A DNA stretch of 64,000 nucleotides from LD21 sp963715785 (GTDB lineage: Bacteria; Bacteroidota; Bacteroidia; Bacteroidales; VadinHA17). Every line of letters starts with the position of its first letter. Positions within the stretch are counted from its first letter, which is position 1. A model generated the notes under the pieces. The model was not told the DNA's origin. It made no database searches and saw nothing but the letters and a program-made list of their open reading frames with translations. Both the position numbers and the translations under genes were made by a program. Below, piece after piece: positions 1 through 9,364 of the stretch. The stretch spans positions 372,001 through 436,000 of the forward strand of contig OY970276.1 of NCBI GenBank assembly GCA_963715785.1, read 5' to 3'.

Positions 1-1598
1 ATACTTTCTCTCATAGCGTCATAAAGTTCTTTCCTGGCGTGTCCTTCATTTCCCCCAGTCCATACCAGCAGACTGGGATGATTGCGGATCCTGAGAATTG
101 TACTCTTTACGTTCTTAATGAACACGCTGCTTTCAACCGGCCAATTAGGAGATCCTTTAAATTCCCCCTGGGTGTCGCCTGTAACCCAGAAATCTGACCA
201 TACTAATAATCCATATCGGTCAGCGGCTTCAAAAAACGCGTCAGATGGGGTTACTCCTCCTCCCCATATTCTCACAAGGTTAATATTTGAATTTCTGCAC
301 AGATGCAATTCGTAGTCGTATCTGACAGAATCACGGTTTAACATCATATCGGGTACCCAGGCTCCTCCGGTCAGATGAACCCGTTTTTCATTAACAAAGA
401 AATCGCGGCGATACGACCCATTTACATCAACAGCTTTTGAGCTGACAGTCCTGATACCAAAGACGAAGGAAGTGTCGTCAGAAACTCCTGAGCCGGCTGA
501 ATAACGCAGTCTTATTCTGTAAAGATTTGGCTTCCCATAGCCATTTGGCCACCATAGAGCCGGACCAGAAATATTAAGTTCTGCCGTATTATCCCCATTC
601 AGATCAATAATGGCCGGGGCATTTCCGCCGACAGATACATTTTTAGTGAATTGCAGAGGCTTTCCAACAAAATTTTCAGGAGTTATTGTAACGGTCAGTT
701 TGCCCTTCTCACCGGTTTGATTATGATTCAGCAACTTCAGATTCAGAGATATTTTTGCGACGGAAGTGTCAGGAAGGTTTGGCAACAGAGTGACAATTTT
801 CGGATCACTTATTGTTACACTACCCGAAGTCCTCAGATAAACAGGAAGCCAGATACCCATATTGCGGTCTCTTACAGGAGGGATCCAGTCCCAGCCAACG
901 GAACAGAGCATCGTAACATTTTTCCCGATGTCGCCGGTCGGACCGCCATTCTCAAAAAAATCACCAAGAGCCTTCAGCTGTTCTGTAGCTGGCAACCCGG
1001 GGAAATCAAGAGGATAGATCTTTACAGCAAGAGCATTTTCAGATCCTGCAATTACATATTTGCTGATGTCGAAACAGTATTCGGCGAACATTCCAGCCAT
1101 CTCAGTTGAATCGGCAATTTGTTTTCCATTGACCCATACGGCAGCCCTATAATTTATGCCTTTGAATATCAGCTGAAAACACCTCCCCTTATCACCTGAA
1201 GGCACATCAAATGCTGTCCGGTACCAGTATGGCTTTTTCCATGGATTAGGGTTATCGGGAAGATGGCTGTATTGCTCAAGGTTATATTTTTTATTGAATT
1301 CATCGGATGCGTCCGGAATCAGCATATTATTCAGGCCCGAATAAGGATCGGGATAAACCCTATTGGCTACCAGTCCGGTCAGCACAGTGGAGGGCACATT
1401 AACCGGAAACCAGTAGACTTTAGACTTATACCCGGGGGAAGATATTTCCTGACCTGTAGAAGATATCAGGGCTGACGACTGCAGTTCAAACCTCGTAAGC
1501 TTTTCCTGTTTTACAGGCTTTTCCTGACCATTGGCAGGAAAATTAACTGTCAATTGAATTACTGAAAATAAGGTTATTAGATATACAAGTTTTTTCAT
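1..1598 (-). CDS. Glycoside hydrolase family 2 protein (partial, N-terminal ~532 residues)
   Basis: The minus-strand frame opens at ATG 1598 and runs off the left edge. Residues 1-25 form a signal peptide (MKKLVYLITLFSVIQ, then an NGQ cleavage region), so the enzyme is exported. A sugar-binding jelly-roll domain follows (PYWYRTAFDVP, FKGINYRAAVWVNGKQI), then an immunoglobulin-like sandwich, then the start of the TIM barrel (LTGGAWVPDMML, LVRIWGGGV). The general acid/base sits in VWTGGNEGH near residue 515; the nucleophile lies outside the window. The NE pair resembles beta-mannosidase and mannosylglycoprotein endo-beta-mannosidase relatives more than CsxA-type glucosaminidases, which have SD there, but the substrate cannot be fixed from a fragment. 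It probably acts on mannose- or glucosamine-containing glycans in the periplasm or at the surface. Confidence 0.88.
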   Translation of the reverse strand, partial: MKKLVYLITLFSVIQLTVNFPANGQEKPVKQEKLTRFELQSSALISSTGQEISSPGYKSKVYWFPVNVPSTVLTGLVANRVYPDPYSGLNNMLIPDASDEFNKKYNLEQYSHLPDNPNPWKKPYWYRTAFDVPSGDKGRCFQLIFKGINYRAAVWVNGKQIADSTEMAGMFAEYCFDISKYVIAGSENALAVKIYPLDFPGLPATEQLKALGDFFENGGPTGDIGKNVTMLCSVGWDWIPPVRDRNMGIWLPVYLRTSGSVTISDPKIVTLLPNLPDTSVAKISLNLKLLNHNQTGEKGKLTVTITPENFVGKPLQFTKNVSVGGNAPAIIDLNGDNTAELNISGPALWWPNGYGKPNLYRIRLRYSAGSGVSDDTSFVFGIRTVSSKAVDVNGSYRRDFFVNEKRVHLTGGAWVPDMMLNRDSVRYDYELHLCRNSNINLVRIWGGGVTPSDAFFEAADRYGLLVWSDFWVTGDTQGEFKGSPNWPVESSVFIKNVKSTILRIRNHPSLLVWTGGNEGHARKELYDAMRES

Positions 1599-1647
1599 GA
1601 TCAGATTATTAAGAATAAATGATGGCCAGAAACAAAGCAGGGCTATT

Positions 1648-2874
1648 TTAATTACGGACTATAATTGTCCATTCTCTTCGTATATCACGGTTCTCTGCAT
1701 ATACGGTGCAAATGACGGGCTTGCTGAAGTTATTCCAGATACCTCTGCTTATCTGCATCCTTCCTTCAATTTTCGCGTAGGCCCCTGGAGAAAGCGAGAA
1801 AACCGATAACAGCGATCCCAGGTTTGTCCCGGCTGGCATTTGAACCGTGACAACAGATTTTGTTGTATCTATTGAACATGATTTCTGACCGGGAATGCTG
1901 AATGATTCTATCTTAGCCAGCTGAGATCCTTTATGCCAGTGTATGGGATGGAGAAGGATAATAATCCTGTCTCCCGGATGCAACTGGTTCAGATCCAGCA
2001 TCCCTATATTCCAGCGGATACCGCTCGTCACAGTAGCATCAGAAAACGCTTTGTTGTTATTTAGAAAATATGCTTCATACTCGAGTCCGAAGTCGCTGAG
2101 CTTTCCTTTTTTTAAAACAATATCCTTTCCACCAACAGGAACTGTAATATTATTTTCAAAATTGGGCACAACAGGGTAGGTACATTCCTCAAAAAAATAA
2201 TAATTAAGATAATGGTAGACCTTACAGTAATTTGATCCGTGGGAAGCTGTACCGACAATATGAAGTCCATTTGATCTCAGCCAGTTAAGTTCACTATGAA
2301 GAAATTTAACAGGATCAATATTATAAACAACCTGAAGAGTAACCAGATCGTTATGCCAGCCGATCTCAAAATGTCTTACATTCTGCATAGTTTTCAGAAT
2401 CGGAATTATCTTATCCGAATGTACTTCCATATTATTCGGATTTGCAAGATAATAGGGAGCCGTATGTAAAACGAAATATGTGGATCTGAATCCGAGATTA
2501 TATTCGATATCAGAGAATTTATATGCAACATTCAGATCAACATCTATATCATGGCGCAAGCCAATAACAATTTTATTACTGTTGAAAGTCTTTCGGAATT
2601 CATTTAACGGCAACACTATGTACTTACTGGTATCGGAAATCTTATTGAGGAAGGCTGCATATTTCTCCCATGTAAAATTAGTGTCGGGTTCTACCCTTTC
2701 AAAACCACCCAGTCTGTTCTGGGGGACTGTATCCTGTGTGTTGCTGAAACCGGAATGGAATGCGGATAAGCCTTTGGTCTTTATTTTTTGTCCTGAGATA
2801 ATATTAATAAAAAACAGAAAGGCTATTATTGCAGTAAAAAGTATATCTAATATCCAGCTTTTTCGGGGAATCAT
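1648..2874 (-). CDS. Polysaccharide-deacetylase-like secreted protein with C-terminal Ig-like domain
   Basis: This 408-residue protein starts with a membrane segment or uncleaved signal (ILDILFTAIIAFLFFIN). Residues ~85-310 look like a NodB-type (carbohydrate esterase 4-like) barrel: a RHDID motif for metal binding near residue 107, GWHND near 172, and an LLHPIHWH motif near 310. The last ~85 residues resemble the Ig-like DUF5018 module of Bacteroidota surface proteins (VTVQMPAGTNLGSLLSVFS, then a TVYAENRD...WTIIV strand pattern). The likely role is removal of acyl groups from an envelope or dietary polysaccharide, but several canonical CE4 motifs are divergent, so activity is inferred. It lies just upstream of the GH2 gene on the same strand (49-base gap), which fits joint glycan processing. 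Confidence 0.6.
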   Translation of the reverse strand: MIPRKSWILDILFTAIIAFLFFINIISGQKIKTKGLSAFHSGFSNTQDTVPQNRLGGFERVEPDTNFTWEKYAAFLNKISDTSKYIVLPLNEFRKTFNSNKIVIGLRHDIDVDLNVAYKFSDIEYNLGFRSTYFVLHTAPYYLANPNNMEVHSDKIIPILKTMQNVRHFEIGWHNDLVTLQVVYNIDPVKFLHSELNWLRSNGLHIVGTASHGSNYCKVYHYLNYYFFEECTYPVVPNFENNITVPVGGKDIVLKKGKLSDFGLEYEAYFLNNNKAFSDATVTSGIRWNIGMLDLNQLHPGDRIIILLHPIHWHKGSQLAKIESFSIPGQKSCSIDTTKSVVTVQMPAGTNLGSLLSVFSLSPGAYAKIEGRMQISRGIWNNFSKPVICTVYAENRDIRREWTIIVRN

Positions 2875-2935
2875 AATTTTTGAAGAATAAAAAGTTATTG
2901 CTAAAAAATATTTTGCAAAAATATGTTTTTGCTGC

Positions 2936-5545
2936 CTATTTAAGCAATTTTTTTATGTTATAAAGTTTATTAAGGGCTTCAACCGGTGTAAGATTATCAA
3001 TATCAATTCCGAGGATTTCATCGCGGATCTGCTTTAAAACAGGATCGTCGAGCTGAAAGATACTGAGCTGCATACCTTCACGGTGACCGGTTATGTCGGC
3101 AATTGGTTTAGCTAATTCATTTTTATTATGACTGAGCTCAAGTTCCTTAAGTATATCATCTGCCCTGTTTACCACACTTCTGGGCATGCCTGCCATTCTG
3201 GCGACATGGATACCAAAACTATGCTCACTGCCGCCTCTTTTAAGCTTACGGAGAAAGATGACTTTATTATTGAGTTCCTTTATGGAGACACTATAGTTTT
3301 TTACTCTTGAAAATGAGTCCTCCATCTCGTTAAGTTCGTGATAATGAGTTGCGAACAGAGTTTTTGCCCGTAACTTGCTTTCATGCAGGTATTCAACCAT
3401 TGCCCATGCTATCGAGATGCCATCGTATGTGCTTGTTCCCCTCCCGATCTCATCAAGAAGTACCAGGCTCCGGTCAGAAAGGTTATTAAGGATACTTGCA
3501 GTCTCGTTCATCTCCACCATAAAAGTAGATTCACCCAGGCTGATATTATCCGAAGCTCCGACTCTGGTAAAAATCTTATCCACCATTCCTATTACAGCTG
3601 TCTTTGCCGGAACAAAACAGCCTGTTTGAGCCATCAGTACAATCAGGGCCGTTTGTCGTAAAAGCGCTGATTTTCCCGACATGTTCGGTCCGGTGAGAAT
3701 AATTATCTGCTGATCTTCCGTATCGAGATTCAGATCATTGGGCACATAGGATTCACCCACAGGCAATTGCTTTTCAATCACCGGATGACGTCCTTCTGTT
3801 ATTGAGAGAGCCCGTGAATCATTCAGCTGCGGCCTGATATAATTGTTTTCGGAGGAAATAACTGCAAACGACTGAAGGCAATCCAGTCTGGCTACAAGTG
3901 TTGAATTCAGCTGGACAGGAGGGATATATTCCATTATTGCCAGTACAAGATCTGTAAAAAGTTTAGTCTCAAGGCTGATTATTTTTTCCTCAGCACCGAA
4001 TATCTTGCTTTCATATTCCTTAAGTTCCTCAGTGATATAACGTTCTGCGCTCACGAGTGTTTGTTTCCTTATCCATTCAGGCGGGACTTTGTCTTTATGA
4101 GTATTCCGCACTTCTATGTAGTATCCGAAAACATTATTGAAGCTTACCTTAAGCGAAGAGATTCCCGTGCGTGCACTCTCCCTTGTCTGAAGGTCTGCCA
4201 GATAGTCTTTCCCAAAATATAGAATTTTACGCAATTCATCGAGTTCACCTGATATCCCGCTGGCAATCACATTACCTTTATTCAGCTGTACGGGCGGATC
4301 ATTATTGATCTCTTTTTCTATTTTGTCGGCTAAGAATTTACAGGGATTCAGCTGCTCGGCAATTTGCGTAAGCGGAAGGCAGCCACTGTTATTGCAGAGT
4401 TCTTTTAGTGGCTCAATGGCTTTCAATGCTCTCTTCAGCTGTACGACTTCCCTGGGGTTTATTCTGTTAACTGCAACTTTGGAACTTAGTCTTTCCAGAT
4501 CGCCTATCTGACGGATAAAATCAGCGACTTCATCTTTTACCGCACCGTTTTCAACAAAGTACTGTACAACGTCAAGCCGCTCATTGACCGGTTGAATATC
4601 TTTCAGCGGAAGTGACAGCCATCTCTTCATCAATCTGCCGCCCATCGGAGAAATGCTTCGGTCCATCACATCAATCAGAGTCTTGGCGCCCTCATACGGG
4701 GAGTGAAACAGTTCCAGATTTTTGATCGTAAATTTATCGAGCCAGACATACCTGTTTTCCTCTATCCTCGAGAGGCTGGTAATATGACCAAGCTGTTCGT
4801 GTTGTGTAAGATCGAGATAATACAGAATGGCTCCGGCTGCTATAATTCCAAAATTCAGATTATGAACTCCGAAACCTTTTAAAGAACTGGTTTCAAATTG
4901 TTTAAGCAACCTGTCATTTGCTGCTTCAAGTGTAAATATCCAATCGTCAAGCTTAAAAGTATAGAATTTCGGACCAAAATATTCAAGGAATAGCTCCTTC
5001 TTTCCTTTTTCAAACAAGACTTCCTTAGGCTGGAAGTTATTAAGCATCTGATCTATATAATCAATGGTTCCTTCTGATGTAAGAAACTCGCCGGTGGAAA
5101 TATCAAGGAATGCCACTCCGGCAATTTTTTTATCTATGTGTACTGCAGCCAGAAAATTATTTTCTTTATGATTCAACACATTTTCATTCAGCAGAACCCC
5201 GGGTGTTACCATCTCTATAATACCCCGCTTTACAATTTTCTTGGTGAGCTTTGGATCTTCAAGCTGCTCGCATATAGCCACCCTCTGACCCGCTCTTACA
5301 AGACGCGGAAGATACGTATCGAGTGCATGATATGGGAACCCTGCAAGTTCTACAAACGAAGCCGACCCATTGGCACGTCGTGTAAGTGTTATTCCAAGTA
5401 TTTCGGATGCCCTGATCGCATCTTCTCCAAAAGTTTCATAAAAATCTCCCACTCTGAAAAGTAGTATCGCATCAGGATGTTTGGTCTTGATGCTGTTATA
5501 CTGCTTCATCAGCGGTGTTTCTACATACTTCTGAAATTCAGACAT
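2936..5545 (-). CDS. mutS: DNA mismatch repair protein MutS
   Basis: MutS binds base mismatches and small loops and, driven by ATP, recruits MutL. The 869-residue length is normal. The mismatch-contacting Phe-x-Glu motif is intact near the N-terminus (VGDFYETFG). The connector, lever and clamp domains follow. The ATPase has Walker A GPNMSGKSA near residue 620, Walker B LVLLDEIGRGTSTYDG, and the signature FATHYHELNEM. The C-terminal ~80 residues carry the dimer-forming helices. It begins at ATG 5545 and is transcribed alone, with a candidate -7 box at 5586-5593. Nothing suggests a defect. Confidence 0.98.
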   Translation of the reverse strand: MSEFQKYVETPLMKQYNSIKTKHPDAILLFRVGDFYETFGEDAIRASEILGITLTRRANGSASFVELAGFPYHALDTYLPRLVRAGQRVAICEQLEDPKLTKKIVKRGIIEMVTPGVLLNENVLNHKENNFLAAVHIDKKIAGVAFLDISTGEFLTSEGTIDYIDQMLNNFQPKEVLFEKGKKELFLEYFGPKFYTFKLDDWIFTLEAANDRLLKQFETSSLKGFGVHNLNFGIIAAGAILYYLDLTQHEQLGHITSLSRIEENRYVWLDKFTIKNLELFHSPYEGAKTLIDVMDRSISPMGGRLMKRWLSLPLKDIQPVNERLDVVQYFVENGAVKDEVADFIRQIGDLERLSSKVAVNRINPREVVQLKRALKAIEPLKELCNNSGCLPLTQIAEQLNPCKFLADKIEKEINNDPPVQLNKGNVIASGISGELDELRKILYFGKDYLADLQTRESARTGISSLKVSFNNVFGYYIEVRNTHKDKVPPEWIRKQTLVSAERYITEELKEYESKIFGAEEKIISLETKLFTDLVLAIMEYIPPVQLNSTLVARLDCLQSFAVISSENNYIRPQLNDSRALSITEGRHPVIEKQLPVGESYVPNDLNLDTEDQQIIILTGPNMSGKSALLRQTALIVLMAQTGCFVPAKTAVIGMVDKIFTRVGASDNISLGESTFMVEMNETASILNNLSDRSLVLLDEIGRGTSTYDGISIAWAMVEYLHESKLRAKTLFATHYHELNEMEDSFSRVKNYSVSIKELNNKVIFLRKLKRGGSEHSFGIHVARMAGMPRSVVNRADDILKELELSHNKNELAKPIADITGHREGMQLSIFQLDDPVLKQIRDEILGIDIDNLTPVEALNKLYNIKKLLK

Positions 5546-5585
5546 CTGAAATGTAGCGAATTAAAAATATCCTTTCGGCCTCCAA

Positions 5586-5593
5586 CAAAGATA
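5586..5593 (-). promoter_or_regulatory. Candidate -7 promoter box for mutS
   Basis: On the minus strand this reads TATCTTTG, a match to the Bacteroidota -7 consensus TAnnTTTG, about 40 bases upstream of the mutS start. No clear TTG -33 element is seen at the usual 19-21 base spacing, so the call is tentative. Confidence 0.35.
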
Positions 5594-5693
5594 CACTGAC
5601 GGTAATATTAATAAAATAGTTTTTGAATTAATTATTTGCCATAATGATTTCAGATTAATTATTTTCTCTGTGAACCTCTGTGTATCCTCTGTG

Positions 5694-5710
5694 TTCCGAT
5701 ACTATCGGAA
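5694..5710. repeat. 17-bp perfect palindrome inside a CTCTGTG-rich dispersed-repeat remnant
   Basis: TTCCGATACTATCGGAA is a perfect palindrome with 8-base arms around one central base. It is flanked on both sides by CTCTGTG (5687-5693 and 5711-5717) within a run of CTCTGTG-like motifs (about 5665-5755) and a reverse-oriented CACAGAGTGACACAGA stretch. It fills much of the 260-base gap between the divergent mutS and saccharopine-dehydrogenase genes. It looks like a short palindromic repeat lodged in an older dispersed repeat. Confidence 0.6.
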
Positions 5711-5805
5711 CTCTGTGAAACAAAAAATTAAGAGCTTTCACAGAGTGACACAGAAGTTTTTATACCTTGCTAAGGCAAAATGAATGATCTATGATACTTT
5801 AAAAT

Positions 5806-7140
5806 ATGAAAAAAGTTTTAATACTCGGAGCAGGGCTTGTAGTCAAACCAATGGTCGAATACCTTCTTAGTCACAATTTAGGTTTGATGGTTGCATCTCC
5901 TATGAAGGAAAGAGCAGACGAAATGATAAATGGCAATCCGCTCGGATCATCACTTGACTGGTCAATGGACGATCCTGCCATGCTTGAAAAGCTCGTAGAA
6001 GATCATGATGTTACAGTAAGCCTTCTTCCTTACAAATATCATTCAGATGTTGCAAGGGTATGTCTTCGTCATGGAAGATCTCTGGTAACAACTTCCTATA
6101 TCCAACCTGGAATATTGGAACTTAATGAACCTGCCAGAGAAGCGGGCCTGCTCTTTCTGAATGAGATTGGTCTTGACCCCGGAATTGATCATATGACTGC
6201 GATGAGAATTATCGATCATATCCATGGTAAAGGAGGAAAGGTGAAGGGGTTTTATTCCCTTTGCGGCGCGCTTCCGGCTCCGGAATCCGCCGATAATCCT
6301 CTTAAGTATAAATTTTCATGGAGCCCTAAGGGAGTTATCCTCGCCAGCAGGAACAGTGCACTTTATCTGAAAAATGGCAGAAGAATATATATTGAACCTT
6401 CAGATCTCTTCAAGGACCGTTTCAGTTATAATTTCCCGGGAATAGGAAATCTTGAAGTATATCCAAACAGGGATTCTGTCAGCTATATTGATATCTATGG
6501 CATTCCGGAGGCTGATACCATGTATCGCGGCACTTTCAGATACGAGGGATGGTGCGAAACTCTGGATGCCATGAAAGGGCTTAATATGCTTGATGATTCG
6601 GTAAGAGATTATCAGGGGATGACTATGGCCGGGTTTCTTGCGGAAAGATGCGGCCTGGGAATAATGGATCTCAGAGAAAATCTTATCAGGAAACTTGGAT
6701 CCTCTGCAGATTCAGTATTTCTTTCGTCACTCGATTATCTTGGTTTTTTCGGAAACGAAAAACTTAAATATCACGAGACAACACCCTTTGATATTACCTC
6801 CGATGCTATGATAAAAAAAATGATGCTGTCTGCCAATGAGAGGGATATGGTAGTCTTGCAACATATTTTTCTGGCATCATATCCCGATGGCAAATGTGAG
6901 GTTATTAAATCATCAATGCTTGATTACGGATCTCCCTCTTCAAATACTTCCATTTCCAGAACTGTGGCTCTTCCGGCTGCTATTGCGGTGAGAATGATTC
7001 TTGAAAATAAAATCGACTTGAAGGGAGTACACAGACCGGTTGTGCCTCAGATCTATAATCCGGTCCTTGATGAATTAAAGACGCTGGGTGTTGAAATGAA
7101 AGAGGAATACGGCTTGCCTGAGAGTGAAATGATAAAATAA
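5806..7140 (+). CDS. Saccharopine dehydrogenase family protein (LYS9-like)
   Basis: The 444-residue protein has an N-terminal Rossmann fold (KKVLILGAGLVVKPMVEYL, residues 2-21), a DVTVSLLPYKYH segment, and the family hallmark LNEIGLDPGIDHM near residue 120, followed by the saccharopine-dehydrogenase C-terminal catalytic domain. Relatives perform NAD(P)-dependent reductive coupling or cleavage between an amino acid and an aldehyde, as in saccharopine reductase of lysine metabolism. No other lysine-pathway gene is nearby, so the exact substrate is open; polyamine-related activities occur in the same superfamily. It is cytoplasmic, monocistronic, and converges with trmN6, with a hairpin repeat between the two. 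Confidence 0.88.
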   Translation: MKKVLILGAGLVVKPMVEYLLSHNLGLMVASPMKERADEMINGNPLGSSLDWSMDDPAMLEKLVEDHDVTVSLLPYKYHSDVARVCLRHGRSLVTTSYIQPGILELNEPAREAGLLFLNEIGLDPGIDHMTAMRIIDHIHGKGGKVKGFYSLCGALPAPESADNPLKYKFSWSPKGVILASRNSALYLKNGRRIYIEPSDLFKDRFSYNFPGIGNLEVYPNRDSVSYIDIYGIPEADTMYRGTFRYEGWCETLDAMKGLNMLDDSVRDYQGMTMAGFLAERCGLGIMDLRENLIRKLGSSADSVFLSSLDYLGFFGNEKLKYHETTPFDITSDAMIKKMMLSANERDMVVLQHIFLASYPDGKCEVIKSSMLDYGSPSSNTSISRTVALPAAIAVRMILENKIDLKGVHRPVVPQIYNPVLDELKTLGVEMKEEYGLPESEMIK

Positions 7141-7155
7141 GCTTGCCGCCCACAA

Positions 7156-7217
7156 CTGGCGCGGATTTGACCCACGCCAGCATAATGAATTTGGCACGAA
7201 TTACAAATCCGCACCAG
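7156..7217. repeat. Hairpin-forming intergenic repeat element (14-base arms)
   Basis: CTGGCGCGGATTTG (7156-7169) pairs with CAAATCCGCACCAG (7204-7217) with one G-T wobble, leaving a 34-base loop that itself holds a short GCCA/TGGC stem. It lies between two converging genes and could serve as a bidirectional terminator. The same 14-base word in the other orientation recurs exactly at 32623-32636, so this is probably a dispersed repeat rather than a private terminator. Confidence 0.6.
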
Positions 7218-7221
7218 AAGA

Positions 7222-7929
7222 TCAGAATTTCAGATAAAAATCCTTAGTCAGATTCATATAATCTTCAGTGAACTGATGCCTTCCGTGTTCGATTGTCAGG
7301 AACCTTTCAACAGGTTTCTTACGGATTCTGCTGAAGGTCATTATCAATCTCCTTATCTCCGAATTAGGCAGTGATTTAATTTTCAGTATATTATTACAAT
7401 ATAAACCATACTTATTAGCCTCTGCAATAAAGATACTTCCTTCGGCATATGGCATTATCAACTGAAAACGGCCATCGTCATTCAGTAATTTCACAACATT
7501 CCCGAGCAGTTCCACTGAAGTTAACGAATCGTTGTGACGGGCAGCAGATTTCCGGGGATCAGGACTTTTAAGCGAACCAGAAAAATAAGGCGGATTGGTA
7601 ACGATAAGATCAAAATTCCCAAATGCCGGACTAAATTTCTGAAGGTCAGTATGCTCAACTTTTATTCTGTCATTCCACCTGCAGCGACTGACATTTCCTG
7701 TGGTTTGAATATAGGATTCAGGGTCGGGCTCAATGGCAGTTATTGCAGCGTCACTCCTCTGTGCGAGCATAATTGAGATCAGACCTGTGCCTGAGCCTAT
7801 ATCTAAGATATTCCGGACACCGGTAATATCAGCAACGGCCCCAAGCAGCACACCGTCAGTACCAACTTTAAATGCCGATTTATCCTGGAAAATTGTAAAC
7901 TGTTTAAAACTGAAATAATTATTAGCCAT
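7222..7929 (-). CDS. trmN6: tRNA1(Val) (adenine(37)-N6)-methyltransferase
   Basis: The 235-residue class I methyltransferase has its SAM-binding motif I as ILDIGSGTGLISIML and the catalytic N-P-P-Y motif of amino-methyltransferases in DLIVTNPPYFSGS. The opening FSFKQFTIFQD...FKVGTDGVLLG is typical of the YfiC/TrmN6 family, which methylates A37 of tRNA1(Val). The RHNDSLT segment after NPPY is also typical of the family. It starts at ATG 7929 and appears to be transcribed alone. Confidence 0.92.
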   Translation of the reverse strand: MANNYFSFKQFTIFQDKSAFKVGTDGVLLGAVADITGVRNILDIGSGTGLISIMLAQRSDAAITAIEPDPESYIQTTGNVSRCRWNDRIKVEHTDLQKFSPAFGNFDLIVTNPPYFSGSLKSPDPRKSAARHNDSLTSVELLGNVVKLLNDDGRFQLIMPYAEGSIFIAEANKYGLYCNNILKIKSLPNSEIRRLIMTFSRIRKKPVERFLTIEHGRHQFTEDYMNLTKDFYLKF

Positions 7930-8128
7930 TATAAGAACTTATCTTTAACACCAAGCCCGTAAAAGTGCATTGTTATATTTTACCGGACCAGGTTGGTCAA
8001 AATTTTCCATTTACCAAATATAATCGAAACCTGTACCTTTGGATCAAATATATGGAAACAGGCAGCCCAATATAATTAAGGCAACAAAAAGTCTGACCCG
8101 GTTTCCTTAATTTTGTGAGGCTAAAATT

Positions 8129-8905
8129 ATGGATATGAAATTAAATAAGGAAGAGCTGAAAGAGTTTTTAGATGAAAAGGTCGAAAAGTATAATCGCCCT
8201 GACTTTATTGAGCACGATCCTATTAGCATCCCACATCTTTATTCGAAAAAAGAAGATATAGAAATTTCAGGTTTTCTTTCAGCTACCATCGCCTGGGGTA
8301 ATCGAAAAATGATCCTCAGAAACGCTAATCGCATGATGGCTTATCTTGATGATTCGCCCTATGATTTTATTATGCATCATAGTCCGGGTGATCTGGAAAA
8401 AATATCATCAGTCATCCATAGAACATTTAATTCTGCTGATTTTATCTATTTCATCAAAGCATTAAAACATATTTATTCAACCGGGAATGGCTTAGAAGGG
8501 ATATTTAACAAATACCAGACTGATGATTCTTTACAGCCGGCAATTCATAAATTCAGAAGCATGTTCTTTGAGTTACCCCATAACAATAGAACGAGCAAAC
8601 ATATTTCAGATCCGTTAAAAGGATCTGCGGCAAAAAAAATCAATATGTATTTACGGTGGATGGTCAGAAAAGATAAAAATGGGGTGGATTTTGGAATATG
8701 GAATTCTATTTCTCCTTCTCTTTTGTCTTGTCCGCTTGATGTTCACTCCGGAAATGTAGCACGAAAACTGGGATTGATAACCCGAAAACAGAATGATTCC
8801 AAAGCCGTATTCGAATTAGATGAGAATTTAAGAAAAATGGATAAAGAAGATCCTGTGAAATATGATTTTGCACTTTTTGGATTAGGCGTTTTTGAAGGGT
8901 TCTAA
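8129..8905 (+). CDS. TIGR02757 (DUF2400) family protein of unknown function
   Basis: This 258-residue cytoplasmic protein matches a family widespread in Bacteroidota. Recognisable conserved stretches are ISGFLSATIAWGNRKMI, a central SDPLKGSAAKKINMYLRWMVRKD segment (residues ~165-190), GIWNSISPSLLSCPLDVHSGNVAR, and the end YDFALFGLGVFEGF. The conserved helices, Asp and Lys residues resemble the HhH-GPD DNA glycosylase fold, which has been proposed for the family; I cannot confirm enzymatic activity. A second ATG lies two codons in (8135). It stands alone, 45 bases before the flavin-binding protein gene, so the two may be co-transcribed. Confidence 0.8.
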   Translation: MDMKLNKEELKEFLDEKVEKYNRPDFIEHDPISIPHLYSKKEDIEISGFLSATIAWGNRKMILRNANRMMAYLDDSPYDFIMHHSPGDLEKISSVIHRTFNSADFIYFIKALKHIYSTGNGLEGIFNKYQTDDSLQPAIHKFRSMFFELPHNNRTSKHISDPLKGSAAKKINMYLRWMVRKDKNGVDFGIWNSISPSLLSCPLDVHSGNVARKLGLITRKQNDSKAVFELDENLRKMDKEDPVKYDFALFGLGVFEGF

Positions 8906-8950
8906 TTTAAGTTATTTATTGATTATTAACCAATTAAAAAGTCATTTATA

Positions 8951-9328
8951 ATGCTGAACGAAAAACTACTGGAAGTCCTGTCACATCCCGCCGACGGAGA
9001 AGTGGCTATCGTAACTCAGGGTATTGATGGCCCTCATGTGGTAAATACATGGAACAGCTATGTATGCATCACTTCTGATGGGAAATTGTTAATTCCCGCC
9101 GGAAGGATGAACAAAACAGAAAAAAATGTAGAAGGAAACAATTTTGTAAAACTTACACTTGGAAGCCGGGAAGTTCAGGGATTAAGTTATAAAGGGGCCG
9201 GTTTCCTGATTACCGGTACAGCAAAATTTGTAAAGGATGGTCCCGGGTTTAATACGATCAGAGAGAAATTCACATGGGCAAGGGCAGCCCTGGAAATAAC
9301 AATCGTGACTGCGGTGCAGACACTCTGA
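8951..9328 (+). CDS. Pyridoxamine 5'-phosphate oxidase-type FMN-binding protein
   Basis: A 125-residue single-domain split-barrel protein. The pattern GEVAIVTQGIDGPHVVNTWNS near the start, LLIPAGRMNKTEKNV in the middle, and VKLTLGSREVQG...GFLITGTAKFV matches small flavin- or heme-binding PNPOx-like proteins. Members bind FMN and act in poorly defined redox or detoxification reactions; the true vitamin B6 enzyme is longer, so this is unlikely to be PdxH. It lies 45 bases after the TIGR02757 gene and converges on the minus-strand metabolic block. Confidence 0.75.
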   Translation: MLNEKLLEVLSHPADGEVAIVTQGIDGPHVVNTWNSYVCITSDGKLLIPAGRMNKTEKNVEGNNFVKLTLGSREVQGLSYKGAGFLITGTAKFVKDGPGFNTIREKFTWARAALEITIVTAVQTL

Positions 9329-9364
9329 AAAAGATTGCCGGACTGAAGATGTTTCTATGTGTTT

